This document shows, piece after piece, positions 52,197-54,660 of a stretch of DNA of 54,660 bases. Made by a program: the position numbers and the translations under genes. The stretch's first letter is position 1. Every line of letters starts with the position of its first letter. Source of the stretch: VGWB01 sp964480945 (GTDB taxonomy: Bacteria > Bacteroidota > Ignavibacteria > UBA10030); NCBI GenBank assembly GCA_964480945.1, contig CAYZRX010000018.1, positions 1-54,660 on the forward strand, in the 5' to 3' direction. Below the pieces are notes generated by a model, which saw only the letters and a program-made list of their open reading frames with translations, was not told where the DNA came from and did not search any database.

Positions 52197-53231
52197 GCGC
52201 ATCTGCCGGGCATCCAGCGGTTCCCCCCCAATGACGGAGAATACCCTGTTCCGGCCTGCCCGCTGCGCCTCGTAGAGAGCCTCCTTCACCTTTTTCAGCA
52301 GCACCTCGATCGAATCCCCACCCTGCGGGAACGCAGCCACACCGATGCTCACCGTCGTCTTGATTTCCCGATCGGTGAAGAGCGAGTCAGCGACCGATCG
52401 CCTGAGCTCCTCCGCGAAAGCATTCCCTTCCTCGAGCGTGGTGTTCGAGCGAAGCACGATGAACTCGTCGATCCCGTGCCTCCCCACGGAGTCGATCGCC
52501 CGGAGCCGGGACTTGACCGAACCGGCCAGCTCCTTCAGCATGCGTCTCGATGAATCGTAGCCGTACGTGAGCGCGATGTGCTTGAAGTTGTCTACATCGA
52601 GCATCAGCAACGCGAAGTTCTCGTTCAACGTCCGCGCCCGCTCGATGCTCGAATGGATTCGGTCGAGGAACGGCGCATATTTCTCAAGCTCGGTTTCGTG
52701 ATCGACGCGGTCGAGACGGAGGTTTTCCTCGAAGAGCTGCGCTTTATACAGCGCCAGCCCGGCGAAATCGGCAAAAGCCTGGAGCAGGTGGAGGTCGTCT
52801 GCCGCGAAGGAGTGCTTCTCAACGCTGTCCACGTGGAGATATCCCAGCGTGTGATGGTCCGCGGAGATCTGGACGCAAACGGCCGAGCCGAACGGATTCT
52901 CCAGCTTCACATCCTCGGCCAGATGAGGATCGATCGTGCTCTCTTCAATGAGAATCGGCTTCCCCGTCCAAAGGAGCTTTCCGATTGCGCCCGTCGCCAC
53001 CTTGCGGCGGAACTCCTTGGAAAACGTGTGCGAGAGTCCATGGCTGAGCGCAATGTTGAGATACTCGGTTTTCGGATCGACAACCACCACCGCGCACGTC
53101 TGGCACTTGTAGATGCGGACGATGCGATCAACAATCAGGTAGAGGACCTTCTCGTATTGGTTCGTCGACTTGAGGACGCTGAGAACCTCGGAGACGAAGG
53201 CGATGCATTCTTCAGGTTTGAGGTGGGTCAT
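52188..53231 (-). CDS. GAF-GGDEF protein with degenerate signature
   Basis: 347-aa cytoplasmic protein. Residues about 1-165 are a GAF sensor domain (VLYLIVDRIVRIYKCQTCAVVV, TLGYLHVDSVEKHSF). Residues about 175-335 are a GGDEF domain (LLMLDVDNFKHIALTYGYDSS, TVSIGVAAFP), but the active loop reads G-I-D-E-F, with Ile in the second position. Diguanylate-cyclase activity may be reduced or lost, leaving a signalling or GTP-binding role. No EAL domain or RxxD inhibitory motif was noted. Confidence 0.88.
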   Translation of the reverse strand: MTHLKPEECIAFVSEVLSVLKSTNQYEKVLYLIVDRIVRIYKCQTCAVVVVDPKTEYLNIALSHGLSHTFSKEFRRKVATGAIGKLLWTGKPILIEESTIDPHLAEDVKLENPFGSAVCVQISADHHTLGYLHVDSVEKHSFAADDLHLLQAFADFAGLALYKAQLFEENLRLDRVDHETELEKYAPFLDRIHSSIERARTLNENFALLMLDVDNFKHIALTYGYDSSRRMLKELAGSVKSRLRAIDSVGRHGIDEFIVLRSNTTLEEGNAFAEELRRSVADSLFTDREIKTTVSIGVAAFPQGGDSIEVLLKKVKEALYEAQRAGRNRVFSVIGGEPLDARQMRPD

Positions 53232-53547
53232 GGCACGCTCCTCTTCTCTGTCACCACGATGCCGGGTAAAGGGGGATTGCTCTGGGGTCGCGGTCGAAGA
53301 AAGGCCGGACAGATTGCGAAGGATTAGCTTGCACAGCCCCAGGGTTGAGTCCCTGAACTCTCGGTGTCAAAATCTATACCACGAGCCGGAGAGAATCCGG
53401 TAACGATTTATATTCAAATCCGAAGTCCGATCCGACTGTGGGTTGCCAATTATCGGAATCGGAAGGGGGACGAACCTTATCTCCCAAAATGTCGAATTGA
53501 ATGAATCATTTGCTGCTATCGTCCCGCGACTTCTGCTCTACCGAGTC
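53232..53547. other. Intergenic region
   Basis: 316 bp between two minus-strand genes. It is more AT-rich than the flanks and presumably holds the promoter of the GAF-GGDEF gene. I see no gene, RNA or clear terminator in it. Confidence 0.45.
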
Positions 53548-54660
53548 CTATGTCGCCTCTTCGAGTCGTTTGATGATCGTCTCATTCTGATGGTTGCAGA
53601 TGTTCTTTCCTTCCGGCGTGAAGGCAAAGTCGATGCGGTTCTTGTAGAATTCTGCAATACGGGTCCGAACCATTTTCAACGTGCTGTTGAGCATCCGGTT
53701 TTGTTCTGTGAAGCCTTCCCCCAAGACTGCGACCGCCGAAGGCAGCCACCGATCCGGAAAGATCCCGGCGTCCCTGTTGCCCGCTCGATAGCGGTCGATC
53801 TCCGATTGCAGCAGCCGAAGTGCGGCGTCCTGCCCATCGTCTGTGCGGCAGGTGAGCTTCTTTGCCTTGAGCCATGCGAGCACTGCCTCCTTGTTCGGCA
53901 CGATGAGCGCCACGGTGTACGGCGAGTGATCATTGTAAAGCATCACCTGCTCGATGAACGGAGAATGAGCCACGATCGTCTCCTCGATGCCCTCCGGACT
54001 GTATTTTTCACCGTCGGAGCTGATCAGCAAACTCTTCTCGCGCCCCAGAACAAAGAGAAATCCGTCCTCGTCGAGATAGCCAAGATCGCCGGTATGCAGC
54101 CATCCATCGCGCAGCGTCTCCTTGGTCGCGCGATCGTTCTTCCAGTATCCTGCCATCACGTTCTCCCCCTTCACAACGATCTCACCCTTCTGGCCTGTCG
54201 CGAGCGCGTTCCCATGCTCGTCGCAGATCTTGACCTGGAGATCCGGGAGGACCGGTCCGGAGGATCCAAACTTGTGTTTCGCGGGCGTATTGGCAGAGAT
54301 CACCGGCGCCGCTTCGGTGAGACCGTACCCCTGGTACATCGGGGCGCCGATGGCGTTAAAGAACTGCTGCAGCTCGATGTCGAGGTAGGCCGCACCGCCG
54401 ATGAAGTAGTCGAGCCGGCCGCCGAAGCTTGCACGAACTTTCCGAAAGATCAGGAGATCACAAAGGAGATAGAGAGGATGGGTCGGCTTGCCGAGGGCCT
54501 TGCCGCCATTCCAGCCGTCGCCGTAATGCGCGTACGCGATCTCGAGACCTCGCTTGAAGAGCCCCCAGATCAGCTTCCCTTTTTCCCGCACCCCCTTCTC
54601 GATGTTCTTCCGGAAATTCTTGGCGAGTGCCGGAACCGACAGGAGAAACGTCGGCCGCAC
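53548..54660 (-). CDS. Long-chain acyl-CoA synthetase (AMP-forming), 5' truncated by window end
   Basis: The C-terminal 370 residues of an adenylate-forming enzyme, probably a FadD15/FadD-like long-chain fatty acid-CoA ligase. It has the YQGYGLTEAAPVIS motif (A5), DGWLHTGDLGYLDEDGF (A7), the REKSLLISSDGEKYSPEGIE hinge (A8) and a C-terminal domain ending with conserved NSTLKMVRTRI-type sequence. The protein would be about 600-640 aa; the first ~250 residues, with the P-loop, lie beyond position 54660. The frame is open to the last base. The catalytic C-terminal Lys could not be assigned with certainty. Confidence 0.92.
   Translation of the reverse strand: MRPTFLLSVPALAKNFRKNIEKGVREKGKLIWGLFKRGLEIAYAHYGDGWNGGKALGKPTHPLYLLCDLLIFRKVRASFGGRLDYFIGGAAYLDIELQQFFNAIGAPMYQGYGLTEAAPVISANTPAKHKFGSSGPVLPDLQVKICDEHGNALATGQKGEIVVKGENVMAGYWKNDRATKETLRDGWLHTGDLGYLDEDGFLFVLGREKSLLISSDGEKYSPEGIEETIVAHSPFIEQVMLYNDHSPYTVALIVPNKEAVLAWLKAKKLTCRTDDGQDAALRLLQSEIDRYRAGNRDAGIFPDRWLPSAVAVLGEGFTEQNRMLNSTLKMVRTRIAEFYKNRIDFAFTPEGKNICNHQNETIIKRLEEAT

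Overview
The window comes from a Gram-negative bacterium with about 50-55% GC (estimated by eye). The protein families point to the Bacteroidota/Ignavibacteriota (Chlorobi-Ignavibacteria) side. These include a DUF5687-type ABC permease, a DUF5916 outer-membrane protein, a large MacB/FtsX-type permease without its own ATPase, secreted PD40 propellers, a PorT-like beta-barrel remnant and LytS/LytTR signalling. No tRNA, rRNA, CRISPR array, integrase or transposase was seen. The lineage is an inference from gene families.

1-11 kb, all on the minus strand: a LUD-domain protein, a small cupin, an unknown 145-aa protein, an ABC ATPase with its DUF5687 permease, an Asp/Glu racemase, a DUF5916 protein, a secreted NTF2-like protein, a pseudo-receiver/DUF3052 fusion and a secreted NHL-propeller protein.

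11.4-32.4 kb, all on the plus strand: a long run of mostly secreted or lipid-anchored proteins. It holds five class-C beta-lactamase-like serine hydrolases, PD40 propellers, an ankyrin-PD40 fusion, a CPBP protease, an FtsX-type permease, a secreted MBL-fold hydrolase, a degenerate esterase fused to TPRs, and an S41 protease fused to TPRs. The same C-terminal TPR module recurs on three unrelated catalytic domains. The block is visibly rearranging: the S41 gene is frameshifted, a PorT-like gene is truncated and joined to the last 22 codons of a PD40 gene, and a second ankyrin-PD40 gene has lost about 1.4 kb. This is the most unusual part of the window.

32.5-37.4 kb, plus strand: a good sigma70-like promoter leads into a membrane protein and a DUF2752 protein, followed by a NatAB-like ABC pair and a zinc alcohol dehydrogenase.

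37.4-40.7 kb, minus strand: a compact metal/redox-looking cluster. A DUF134 HTH-zinc ribbon-NifX fusion protein is preceded by a perfect 20-bp palindrome overlapping its predicted promoter, and it contains an internal Shine-Dalgarno/ATG for a NifX-only product. An ArsP_2-type transporter and a CGGC-domain protein follow. A single-domain response regulator lies upstream.

41.2-54.7 kb: a CBM9-like/esterase fusion, two small proteins, a HEAT-repeat protein with a textbook terminator, tandem LytS-type kinases with one LytTR regulator, GltS, an MscS channel coupled to a polysaccharide deacetylase, a GAF-GGDEF protein with a degenerate GIDEF signature, and the 3' part of a long-chain acyl-CoA synthetase that runs off the window.
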